NCBI RefSeq assembly: GCF_029543245.1
Contig: NZ_JARQWV010000001.1
Location: 248,001-312,000, forward strand
Source: Caulobacter endophyticus
Lineage (GTDB): Bacteria > Pseudomonadota > Alphaproteobacteria > Caulobacterales > Caulobacteraceae
DNA length: 64,000 bases
Reading direction: 5' to 3'
The position numbers and the translations under genes are program-made. Below are positions 56,302 to 64,000 of this stretch, piece after piece. Numbering within the stretch: position 1 is the stretch's first letter; every line of letters begins with the position of its first letter. A model generated the notes under the pieces. It did not search any database. It was not told the origin of the DNA and saw only the letters and a list, made by a program, of their open reading frames with translations.

Positions 56302-57638
56302 CCGTCCCTCTGAAACGGATAGAACCCGCCGCCGAGATCCAGGATGGCGGTCAGCTCATCCAGCGCCTCGCGGCTTTCAACCAGCAGGGCCGGATCGGCC
56401 AGATCGGCCGGCGCCAAGCGATCGCGATAGCGGCGCGCGCCCCAGTCCGCCAAGCGTTCGTGCAGGGTCGCGTCAAAGCGCTGAGCCGGGTTGGCGGCGG
56501 CCAGTTCGTCTTCCGTCAGCACCACCCGAAGCCTCAGGCAGGCCGGGCCGCCGCCGTTGCGCATGCTCTGGCGGACGTCGGCATATTCCACGCGACCGAT
56601 CGGGCCGTTGGAGGCGACCAGGCTCTCGGCCACCGCGCGGGCGCGGGGATTGTCGCGGGTCTCGCCCGGGGCCAGCAGCACCAGGCGATCCTCGCCGGGC
56701 AGGACCAGAAGCTGGGAGTTGAAGAGGTAGCTCTTGACCAGATCCTCAATCGGCAGGTCGGCTTCGGAGACCTCGGCGAACACCGGCTCGAACAGGCCCT
56801 CGGCGGCGCGGCGGACCTCATCCTCCATGGCGGTGCGATCCTCGAAGGCGGCCTCGTGGAAGAACAGGGTCTCGCGCGTGCCCACACACACCACGTCGTT
56901 GTGAAAGGCCCCGCCGGCGATGGCCCGGCGGCCCTGGCGCGGGAAGACCGCGCGGGCGGCGGCGTGGCGGCGCTGGATCGCCTCGAAGGCCTCGCGGGTC
57001 TGGCGGGCCGGATAGACGCCGCTCCACTGCTCCCAGGCCTCGCGGCCCCAGACGAAGAGATTGACCCCCGGCGCGCCGTGATCAGCGCAGAGCCGCACGT
57101 GATTGGCCGCGCCCTCGTCGGCGAAATGCGGCTGGGCGGGCAACGGGTCATGGACGGCGAACCGGGCCTCGTCCGCGAACAGTCGGCGCAGCGCCCGGGC
57201 GGTCTGCGGCCCCTCCAGACTGCGATGCAGGTTGGTCAGCAGGTTGGCAGGCGTGAAGTGCACCCGGCCGTCGGCGGCGTCGGCGCTGGGCGTGACGGTG
57301 GCGGCGTTGGCGGCCCACATCGGCGAGGCCGAGCAGGCGGCCGCCGCCAAGGCTGGCGCGGTCTTCCAGGCGGCCTCGATGACGGCGGCGTCGGAGCCAG
57401 CGAAGCCGATCGACTTCAGAAACGCCACGGCCGGCCGCTCATGCGGCGGCAGCACGAACTGCGGCACGCCCCAGTCGGCCAGGCGGCGCATCTTATCCAG
57501 CCCCTCCAGCACCGCCGCGCGCGGGTCGGAAACCTGGCCGGCGTTGACCTGGCTAGCAATGTTGCCGGGCGACAGGCCGACATAGGAGTGGGTCGGACCG
57601 ACTAGGCCGTCGCAGTTGGCTTCGACCGCGAAACTCAC
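56298..57638 (-). CDS. astB: N-succinylarginine dihydrolase
   Basis: A 446-residue amidinotransferase-fold enzyme hydrolysing N2-succinylarginine to succinylornithine, CO2 and ammonia. Recognisable: DGLVGPTHSYVGLSPGN at the N-terminus, MWAANAATVTPS, the GGAFHNDVVCVGT block (His) and MRNGGGPACLRLRVVL near the C-terminal catalytic cysteine. Start overlaps the astD stop by four bases. Full length for the family. Confidence 0.96.
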   Translation of the reverse strand: MSFAVEANCDGLVGPTHSYVGLSPGNIASQVNAGQVSDPRAAVLEGLDKMRRLADWGVPQFVLPPHERPAVAFLKSIGFAGSDAAVIEAAWKTAPALAAAACSASPMWAANAATVTPSADAADGRVHFTPANLLTNLHRSLEGPQTARALRRLFADEARFAVHDPLPAQPHFADEGAANHVRLCADHGAPGVNLFVWGREAWEQWSGVYPARQTREAFEAIQRRHAAARAVFPRQGRRAIAGGAFHNDVVCVGTRETLFFHEAAFEDRTAMEDEVRRAAEGLFEPVFAEVSEADLPIEDLVKSYLFNSQLLVLPGEDRLVLLAPGETRDNPRARAVAESLVASNGPIGRVEYADVRQSMRNGGGPACLRLRVVLTEDELAAANPAQRFDATLHERLADWGARRYRDRLAPADLADPALLVESREALDELTAILDLGGGFYPFQRDG

Positions 57639-59083
57639 GGGCGCAGGCCCTTGATGTCGCCCGTCGTGTCGAGAACCGCGCCGGCCTCGAAACTGGCCAC
57701 CGGATAGGCGCAGTAGTCGGCCGCGTAATAGGCGCTGGGACGATGGTTGCCCGAGGCCCCAAGTCCGCCGAACGGCATGGTCCCGGCCGCGCCCGTGGTC
57801 GGGCGGTTGAGGTTCACCACCCCGGCCCGGATGCGGGCCACGAAGCGATCCCAGAGGGCCGGGTTCTCGCTGATCAAGCCGGCCGACAAGCCGTAGCGGG
57901 TCGCGTTGGCGGCCGCGAGCGCCTCGTCGAACGAGGCGACGCGGCGCACCTGCAGGATCGGGGCGAAAATCTCTTCGTCCGGAACCTCGACGCCGGTGAC
58001 GTCGATCAGGCCCGGCGAGACGAAGGCGCCCGACAGACCCTCGACACGGCCGGGTTCCAGCAGGCGCTTGCCTTCGATACGTCCGGCGGCGGCCAGGGCG
58101 TGACCGGCGGCGCGTTCGGAGATCAGCGGGCCCATGAACGGCTCATCGCCGTTCCACGGACCGATCGACAGGCGTGGGACGAGATCGAGCACCGCATCGA
58201 TGATCGCCTGGCCTTCCGCGCCATTCGGCACGATCAGCCGGCGGGCGCAGGAGCAGCGCTGGCCGGTGGTGATGAAGGCCGACTGCGCCACCAGGGCCGC
58301 GACGGCCACTGGATCGCCCGCCTGCCAGGCCACCAGCGGATTGTTGCCGCCCAGCTCCAGGGCCAGGATCACGTCCGGCCGGTCGGCGAAGTGACGGCGG
58401 AAGAAGGCGCCGGCCTGGGCCGAGCCGGTGAACAGCAGGCCGTCGATCTCCTGGTCGATCAGGGCCTGGCCAACCTCGCGCCCGCCCTGCACCAGATTGA
58501 CGACGCCGGCGGGCACCCCCGCCGCCTCCAGCGCCTCGACCAGCAGCTGGCCGGCCAGGGGCGTCTCTTCCGAGGGCTTGAAGACCACGGTGTCGCCGGC
58601 CAGCAGGGCCGGCACGATGTGGCCGTTGGGCAGGTGTCCGGGGAAGTTGAACGGCCCCAGCACCGCCATCACCCCATGCGGCCGGTGGCGCAGCACCGCG
58701 CGACCGAAGGGCATGGCGTTCTCGGCCACGCCCGTGCGCTCGTCATAGGCCTTGATCGAGGCGTCGACCTTGCCGGCCATCGAGGCCAGCTCGGCCTTGG
58801 TCTCCCACAGCGCCTTGCCCGTCTCCCGGCTCAAGGCCTCGGCGTATGCCGCCGAGCGCTCTACCAGCACCGCCTTGTAGCGGCGCAGGATGGCGATCCG
58901 CGCCTCTCGCGGCAGGTCGGCCCAGGGATGGAACGCTTTGCGCGCGGCGGCGACAGCCGCCTCGACATCGGTCGCCGAAGCCGTCGCAGCGCGCCAGACC
59001 GCTTCGCCGGTCGCCGGATCGGTGGAAACGGCCTCAGGCCCCTGCCCGCTCTTCCAGACACCGTCGATGAACACGCCGCTCAT
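57635..59083 (-). CDS. astD: Succinylglutamate-semialdehyde dehydrogenase
   Basis: A 482-residue NAD-dependent aldehyde dehydrogenase oxidising N-succinylglutamate-5-semialdehyde. Motifs: LELGGNNPL (general-base Glu) and the nucleophilic cysteine in TTGQRCSCARRL, with GPFNFPGHLPNGH as the substrate/cofactor entrance. Placement between astB and astA gives the name. Overlaps astA by four bases. Confidence 0.96.
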   Translation of the reverse strand: MSGVFIDGVWKSGQGPEAVSTDPATGEAVWRAATASATDVEAAVAAARKAFHPWADLPREARIAILRRYKAVLVERSAAYAEALSRETGKALWETKAELASMAGKVDASIKAYDERTGVAENAMPFGRAVLRHRPHGVMAVLGPFNFPGHLPNGHIVPALLAGDTVVFKPSEETPLAGQLLVEALEAAGVPAGVVNLVQGGREVGQALIDQEIDGLLFTGSAQAGAFFRRHFADRPDVILALELGGNNPLVAWQAGDPVAVAALVAQSAFITTGQRCSCARRLIVPNGAEGQAIIDAVLDLVPRLSIGPWNGDEPFMGPLISERAAGHALAAAGRIEGKRLLEPGRVEGLSGAFVSPGLIDVTGVEVPDEEIFAPILQVRRVASFDEALAAANATRYGLSAGLISENPALWDRFVARIRAGVVNLNRPTTGAAGTMPFGGLGASGNHRPSAYYAADYCAYPVASFEAGAVLDTTGDIKGLRP

Positions 59084-60084
59084 GCCTTCACCCGCACGCT
59101 CTCGCCTTCGCTGACGCCGAGCGCATCGGCCGTCGCGCGGTCGAGGATCGCCGCCTCGCCGTCGATCAGCACCGCCGCCCGCACGGCCCGGAACCGCGAG
59201 ACCTCGGTGGTCGAGATCAGAGCCTCTTCGCCGAACGCGTCCTCGCCGATCTTCACCCGCAAGCGTTTGGCGTCACGCACCGTGCGGATGTCGTCACGCG
59301 GCGCGGCCACGGTCGGCCCGGCGTCGAACAGGTCGACGAGGCCCTGATAGCGGAAGCCCTCGCGCTCCAGCATGGCCCGGGCGGCCTCGCCGTCGCGGTG
59401 CACCTTGCCGATCACGTCGCGGGCGGCAGGCGCCAGGAGCTCGGTGTAGATCGGATGGCGCGGCGCCAGGTCGAGGATGAACTGGCCATTGGTCGAGGCG
59501 CTCATCAGGTCGGCCTGGTCGAAGTCCAGCCGGAAGAACTTGCTGGCCAGGTGCTCCCAGAACGGACAGCTGCCGTCCTCGTCGAACCAGCCGCGCAGCT
59601 CGGCCAGGACCATCTCGGAAAAGCGCTGCGGCTCGATGCCGATCAGCATGTAGCGCGACTGGGCCAGCAGGCGCCCCGCCCCGCCCTTGCGCTTCTCGGG
59701 CCGCAGGAACAGCGAGCCGACCTCCGACCAGCCGGCGCATTCGTTCACCAGCACCAGGGCCTTGTGGTCGAAGCGCATCTCCAGCACCGGCGACGACTGG
59801 GCCAGGGTCACGACGCGGAAAGAAAAGAAAGGCCGCTTGATGCCCACCGCCGCCTTGACCCCCGCGACGCCGTCGATGACCCCGGTCTCCAGGTCTTCCA
59901 GCATCAGGGTGTACCAGGCCTCGAGCGGCGCGACGCCGGCCTGGAAGCTGGCTTCCGACAGCGCCAGGCGCTCGCGCAGGGTCGGTTCGTCCTCAGGCAG
60001 GCTGGTGAAGCCCCGCCCAGACAGCACCGCCAGTTCCATAAGGGAGTCGAAATCCGCCGATCCGGCGGGACGCACGACGAGCAT
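59080..60084 (-). CDS. astA: Arginine N-succinyltransferase
   Basis: A 334-residue enzyme starting the AST pathway: succinyl-CoA plus arginine to N2-succinylarginine. Typical blocks are LVVRPAGSADFDSLMELA, the SRGFTSLPEDEPTLRERL-like start (seen as GRGFTSLPEDE), LFLRPEKRKGGAGRLL and FEMVLAELRG-like (here FSEMVLAELRGWFDEDG). The alpha and beta subunit types of Pseudomonas are not distinguished. Begins immediately after the M20 gene stop. Confidence 0.95.
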   Translation of the reverse strand: MLVVRPAGSADFDSLMELAVLSGRGFTSLPEDEPTLRERLALSEASFQAGVAPLEAWYTLMLEDLETGVIDGVAGVKAAVGIKRPFFSFRVVTLAQSSPVLEMRFDHKALVLVNECAGWSEVGSLFLRPEKRKGGAGRLLAQSRYMLIGIEPQRFSEMVLAELRGWFDEDGSCPFWEHLASKFFRLDFDQADLMSASTNGQFILDLAPRHPIYTELLAPAARDVIGKVHRDGEAARAMLEREGFRYQGLVDLFDAGPTVAAPRDDIRTVRDAKRLRVKIGEDAFGEEALISTTEVSRFRAVRAAVLIDGEAAILDRATADALGVSEGESVRVKA

Positions 60085-61344
60085 TCAGAGTGTCTCCGGC
60101 ATGGCGGCCATGGCCGCGCGGATGGCGTGGGCGTCGATGTCGCCGCTCGCGAGCTTCATCAGGGTCAGGGCCGAAAGCTGGGCCCGCTCGACGAAGCTGG
60201 CGGGCCAGGCGTGTTCGCCCTCGCTGTGGATGTCGCCGCCGCGAACGCCCAGGCTGTCGATGTTGGGCAGGCCCGAGGCGAAGAGGTTGTTGCCCTCGCA
60301 GACGCCGCCCGACGGCTTCCAGGCGATGTCTTGGCCGAGCAGCGCGCCGATCTCCTTGACCGCGCCGAACAGGCGTTGCTGTGCGGCGTTGAACGGCTTG
60401 GCGCCGCGGGTGATCCGCCCGTGCAGATGGGCGTGCAGCTCGTCGCCGGTCGTGGTCGCCACGATGGCGGCGATCTCGCCCTCCAGCCAGGCGGCGTCGG
60501 CGGCCGAGGGAAAGCGGACGTTGAACCGCAGCACCGCCACATCCGGCACCATGTTCAGCGGCGAGCCGCCGTCGATCTTGGCGACGTTGAGGGTGACGCC
60601 CTCGCGCTGACCGTTGAGGGCGTGCAGGGCCTGGGCCAGGCGCGCAGCCTCCATCACCGCGTTGCGGCCCGAGGCGAAGTCACGGCCTGCGTGGGCGGCG
60701 CGGCCATGGACCACGACATGGAAGTTGCCAGAGCCCTTGCGCACGCTGGCCAGGGCGCCGTCGGCCAGGGCCGGCTCGTAGGTCAGGCCCACATGGCCCA
60801 GGCGCGCGAAGTCGGCCAGGACCGGAGCCGAAGCGATCGAGCCGATCTCCTCGTCGGGCGAGATCAGCACGCGATAGCCGAGATTGCCGGCCTTGGGGTG
60901 GCGTTCGAAGGCCTCCAGCGCACCGAGCATCACCGACAGGCCGCCCTTCATGTCGGCGATGCCGGGACCGTGCAGCGCGCCGTCCGGGCGCGTGCTGACG
61001 GTTTGAAAGGTCGAGGTCTCGGGATAGACGGTGTCGTAGTGACCGGTCAGCACGACCTGCACCGGCGCCTCGGGTCGCACGACGACGGCGATGGCCGGCG
61101 GATGCGCCTGCTCGACCTGCCGGCCGTCGGCGGCGATCTCTGGCGAGGCGCTCAGCGGGACCTCGGCCGGCGCGGCCGGCAGGGCCGAAAAGGCCTCAAC
61201 CAGAACCTGCCTCTGCCGCTCCAGGCCCGCGATGTGGCGACTGCCCGAGTTGATGGCGCACCAGGCGACGGCCCGGTCGATCATCCGGGGCCCATCGGCG
61301 GCCAAACTCCCCAGGACAGCCCGATCTTCGTCGTCGATCCGCAT
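60085..61344 (-). CDS. M20 family metallohydrolase in the ast operon
   Basis: A 419-residue M20-type metalloamidohydrolase, first gene of the ast operon. Metal-site motifs: TGHYDTVYP (His and Asp), GIADMKGG (bridging Asp), DEEIGS (Glu pair) and the late GDIHSEGEHAW; the lid domain has HAGRDFASGRNAV. A standard AstE (succinylglutamate desuccinylase, M14-type) is not present, so this M20 enzyme may do the final desuccinylation; that is inference from its place. Its stop touches the astA start without a gap. Confidence 0.88.
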   Translation of the reverse strand: MRIDDEDRAVLGSLAADGPRMIDRAVAWCAINSGSRHIAGLERQRQVLVEAFSALPAAPAEVPLSASPEIAADGRQVEQAHPPAIAVVVRPEAPVQVVLTGHYDTVYPETSTFQTVSTRPDGALHGPGIADMKGGLSVMLGALEAFERHPKAGNLGYRVLISPDEEIGSIASAPVLADFARLGHVGLTYEPALADGALASVRKGSGNFHVVVHGRAAHAGRDFASGRNAVMEAARLAQALHALNGQREGVTLNVAKIDGGSPLNMVPDVAVLRFNVRFPSAADAAWLEGEIAAIVATTTGDELHAHLHGRITRGAKPFNAAQQRLFGAVKEIGALLGQDIAWKPSGGVCEGNNLFASGLPNIDSLGVRGGDIHSEGEHAWPASFVERAQLSALTLMKLASGDIDAHAIRAAMAAMPETL

Positions 61345-61444
61345 GGATTCGCTGTCTCCCTTGGCCCAAGCCTAGTCCAGGGAGCGCGGGCAAAACGTTG
61401 TTTCCTTTGGCGAGGAAACCGCGCGCCGACGCAAAAGCCTTCCT

Positions 61445-64000
61445 CTACCTGTAGTCCTTTCGCCATTTCACCGAAAGCTTGGCGTCGCCGTCGCCGCCCA
61501 GGCGCGAGACCAGCGAAAGCGCCCGGCGGATACGCCATTCGACCTGAGCCGCTGGACCTTCACGGCCGCCGCCGATGATCTCCACATAGACGTCGTCGGT
61601 GACGTACTTGCCGCCCGCAACGGTCATACCGGTGCTGCTCTCGGCGAAGGCCAAGCGGTCCAGCCGCGCGAAGCTGCGCAGGTTGCCGATCACGTCGAAG
61701 CCGCCGCCGCCCGCCAGCGAAGCCAGGGCGGAGGCCAGCTGCGCGGCCTCGATCGGCGACAGCTGGGCGGCCGACGATCCGAACAGCACCTGCGACAGCA
61801 CCTCGTCCTGCGGCAGTTCGGGCTTCGAGGTCAGAGTGATCTCAGGCTTGGCCGCCGTGCCCTTGACCTGGATGATCGCCGTCAGGGCGTCGTCCTCGCG
61901 GGTCGCGGTCAAATCGAGGCGGATGCGTTCCAGCTGGGTGGCCAGGCGCACGACGCCGTCGTCGTCGAATTCGAAGCGCTTGCCGGCGAAGTCGTATTCG
62001 CCGCGCACCACGCGGGCCACGCCGTCCAGCACGGGGCTGGCCGTGGTGCCGCCGACATGGGCGTCCAGCGACAGTTCGACATCCAGCCCCCTGCCCTTCA
62101 CGAAGATCCGGCGCGGGGCCTTGAGGGTGACGTCCAGCGCCATGCCCGAATTGGGCTTGCGGGCCTGCACCTCGACGCCCTGGACGAGGTCCTGCGGCCG
62201 GTTGCGCTCGATGACGTCCATCGACACGACGCCGGCTGGAGTCTTGGACTGGGCCGAAACGTCGGCGCGGTCGATCGTCAGGGCGCCCGACAGCTTCACC
62301 TTGCCGTCGGCGGCGCGGTTGATCGTCGTCTGGCCCGTGGCCTGGGCCTTGGCCAGCTCGTTGTCGATGACCTGGAAGTTCTTCATGTCGAGACGGAAGC
62401 TGCCCACCCCGTCGCGGGCCAGGCTGATCCGCCCCGCGCCTGAGGCCGTGCCCCCGCGGCCATCGCCGGCCTGGGCCTGGCTGACGTCGATGGCGTTGTC
62501 GGCGAGATTGGCCGAGATCGCCACGTCCTGCAGGCGCAGGCCGGTCTGGCCATCCTCGAAGCGACCGCCCGACAGCGAGGCGCGGCCCACGAGGCGGGGA
62601 TCGGCCAGCGTGCCGGCCAGCGTGCCCTCGGCGTCGATCTTGCCCGACAGCCCCCGCTCTGGCCCGATCAGCAGGTCCCACAGCGGCTTGATCTCGCCCT
62701 GGGCCAGGAAGCGGCCGTTCACGGCGCGCGTTCGGTCAATGGCCAGGCGGAAGGGCTTGGCCGAGGCTTCGGTCGGCAAGGTCAGGTCGGCTTCGGCCTT
62801 CAGGCCTTGCGGATTGCTGCCGTTGGCCCGGATGGTCATCACCTTGTCGCGCAGGTCGCCGTGGATCGTGGCGTCCAGGGACTGCTCGGCCTTGGCCCCG
62901 CGTTCGCGGGCGCCGGAGAGGTTGGCGTCGAGCTCGCCATCAAGCGCCTCGCCCTGGCCGCGAAGGGAGACCCGGGCGTCGAAACGGCCGGTGAGGTCGG
63001 GATTGAGCGCCGTCAGGCTGACGCCCACGAGGTCGGCGCGCAGATTGGCGAGGTCTCCGCCCACGTCGACATCGACGTCGGCGCGGCCGTCGCCGAGGTT
63101 CAGCCTCACCTTGCCGGTTGTGCGCGGTCCGCCCAGACGCAGTTGGGCGGTCTCGCGGGTCGATATCTCGGTGCGGGCCATCCGCCCCTTGGCGTCGAGG
63201 GTCAGGAGATAGTCCTCGGGCTGCTCGGTCAGCAAGCCCGTCCCGCCAAGGCGCCACCGTCCCGACGGCCCCTCGCCGCGAGCGTCCAGCGTCAGCGGCA
63301 ATCGGCTCATCGGCCCAGAGGCCTTGATGGCGGCGTTGCGAACCTTCCAGGCCCCGCCGGTGACGTCCTGGGCAGTCAGGTCGAGGGTGGCGGTCGGCCC
63401 GCCGGCGGCGTCGACGATCTTCGCCGAACCGCGCACCGAGCCTTGGGCCAGGAAGGCGCCGGGACCGACGGCAACGGTCAAGTCGGCGGTGGCCGGGCGG
63501 CCGTTGCGCAGCGACGCCGCGCCCCCGGCCTTCAGACCGCCCGCGTCGACGTCGAGGCCGGAAAGCTCCAGGCCGCCCGGTGCGAAGGCGAAGGCGGTCT
63601 TGGCCCGCGCGGGTCCGTACTGGCTGGTCGCCTCGAGAGCCGCCGCGCCGTCGGCGCCGTCGGCTCGCTTGGCGAAGGTGAGCGCCAGCTTGGCGTCCTT
63701 CAGCGGCAGGCGCGGCAGATCGATGCTGTCGAAGGCCGCCTGCAGGTCGGCGCGCGGCGCCGTGAGCGTTCCGGTGATCGCGCCCGTGCCCGACGCCTTA
63801 CCCGAAACCTCGACGGGACCGGCGCCGAACGGCCCTTCGGCCGACCAGTCGAGCTTGAAGGCCAGATTGCCCCCAGGATTCATGACGCCGGAGGTGCGGG
63901 CCCGCGCGACCGCGCCGTCGAGCTTGCCGTCAGCCACCGAAAGCTTGCCGTTATCCCACGCGGCGCGGGCCAAGACCCGGGGTGCAGCGCCAAGCAGGCG
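61445..64000 (-). CDS. tamB: Translocation and assembly module protein TamB (5' end outside window)
   Basis: About 852 residues of the C-terminal part of an AsmA/TamB-type protein, running off the right edge. The visible region is a long repetitive beta-structure (recurring TLDLTAQDVTGG-, ARGEGPSGRW-, KVRLNLGDGRADVDV-like strands) and the C-terminal TamB/DUF490 domain with VLDGVARVVRGEYDF, KFEFDDDGVVRL-like and the closing AKLSVKWRKDYR. TamB spans the periplasm and, with TamA, assists insertion of outer-membrane barrels and lipid transport. Upstream 100-base gap separates it from the ast operon. Confidence 0.92.
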   Translation of the reverse strand, partial: RLLGAAPRVLARAAWDNGKLSVADGKLDGAVARARTSGVMNPGGNLAFKLDWSAEGPFGAGPVEVSGKASGTGAITGTLTAPRADLQAAFDSIDLPRLPLKDAKLALTFAKRADGADGAAALEATSQYGPARAKTAFAFAPGGLELSGLDVDAGGLKAGGAASLRNGRPATADLTVAVGPGAFLAQGSVRGSAKIVDAAGGPTATLDLTAQDVTGGAWKVRNAAIKASGPMSRLPLTLDARGEGPSGRWRLGGTGLLTEQPEDYLLTLDAKGRMARTEISTRETAQLRLGGPRTTGKVRLNLGDGRADVDVDVGGDLANLRADLVGVSLTALNPDLTGRFDARVSLRGQGEALDGELDANLSGARERGAKAEQSLDATIHGDLRDKVMTIRANGSNPQGLKAEADLTLPTEASAKPFRLAIDRTRAVNGRFLAQGEIKPLWDLLIGPERGLSGKIDAEGTLAGTLADPRLVGRASLSGGRFEDGQTGLRLQDVAISANLADNAIDVSQAQAGDGRGGTASGAGRISLARDGVGSFRLDMKNFQVIDNELAKAQATGQTTINRAADGKVKLSGALTIDRADVSAQSKTPAGVVSMDVIERNRPQDLVQGVEVQARKPNSGMALDVTLKAPRRIFVKGRGLDVELSLDAHVGGTTASPVLDGVARVVRGEYDFAGKRFEFDDDGVVRLATQLERIRLDLTATREDDALTAIIQVKGTAAKPEITLTSKPELPQDEVLSQVLFGSSAAQLSPIEAAQLASALASLAGGGGFDVIGNLRSFARLDRLAFAESSTGMTVAGGKYVTDDVYVEIIGGGREGPAAQVEWRIRRALSLVSRLGGDGDAKLSVKWRKDYR

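Noticed and set aside
59398..61578. Plus-strand open frame of 726 codons
   Set aside because: Antisense to astA and the M20 gene; composition follows the third-position GC of those genes.

Overview
The window is GC-rich, densely packed bacterial DNA. Its gene set (HspQ, single-domain HPt protein, Ast arginine pathway, APS-type CysH with DUF934 and DUF2849, PuuE-like deacetylases, TamB) and its style of ATGA/TGATG stop-start overlaps point to an alphaproteobacterium of the Caulobacter type. That assignment is inference from gene content and codon style. I see no insertion sequence, integrase, prophage or CRISPR array; the DNA looks chromosomal.

Layout. 1-4131: a small redox operon (flavodoxin cut by the left edge, two tandem aldo/keto reductases of which the second has a Tat signal, an exported double-CMD/cupin fusion) ending in a hydrolase remnant. 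4259-12013 (minus strand): housekeeping genes guaA, an exported protein, an RsmB-type rRNA methyltransferase, a MAPEG protein, guaB, a secreted protein, rlmE and a Ppx/GppA phosphatase. 12171-20073: hspQ, phhA, an acyltransferase-3 membrane protein divergent from a LytTR regulator, a TlyA methyltransferase, a [2Fe-2S] ferredoxin-like protein, a Nudix hydrolase, S1/P1 nuclease, GST and a 3D-domain protein. 20262-24226: a four-gene operon (response regulator, TPR/beta-barrel, HEAT-repeat membrane protein, membrane glycosyltransferase) that looks like an uncharacterised exopolysaccharide synthesis and export system. 24246-28395: the assimilatory sulfur operon cobA-DUF2849-cysI-DUF934-cysH with a divergent LysR gene. 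29630-36559: chorismate mutase, an S41 peptidase and XRE-cupin regulator facing each other across a perfect paired operator, an HPt protein, two identical tRNA-Lys(CTT) genes with duplicated promoters, a GPH-type transporter, an MDR oxidoreductase and a lipoprotein.

36556-55659 is the most interesting region: a roughly 19-kb catabolic cluster. One half (HpcH/HpaI lyase, MaoC hydratase, acyl-CoA dehydrogenase, two family III CoA-transferases, MmgE/PrpD) resembles the Pseudomonas itaconate-degradation operon. The other half (aconitase-type large and small subunits plus a KKCGH lyase) resembles the dimethylmaleate hydratase/dimethylmalate lyase step of anaerobic nicotinate breakdown. Around them are three PuuE-like polysaccharide-deacetylase-fold amidohydrolases, an amidase, a PaaK-like CoA ligase, an enoyl-CoA hydratase, a glutaryl-CoA-dehydrogenase-like enzyme and an SDR. 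I infer a pathway that opens a cyclic amide or imide and breaks the resulting branched dicarboxylate to pyruvate plus acetyl- or propionyl-level units; the substrate is unknown and there is no regulator inside the cluster.

55795-61344 (minus strand) is an arginine succinyltransferase operon (M20 hydrolase, astA, astD, astB, GNAT), and the right edge cuts a tamB gene. Several intergenic gaps between convergent genes are filled by palindromic repeat elements.
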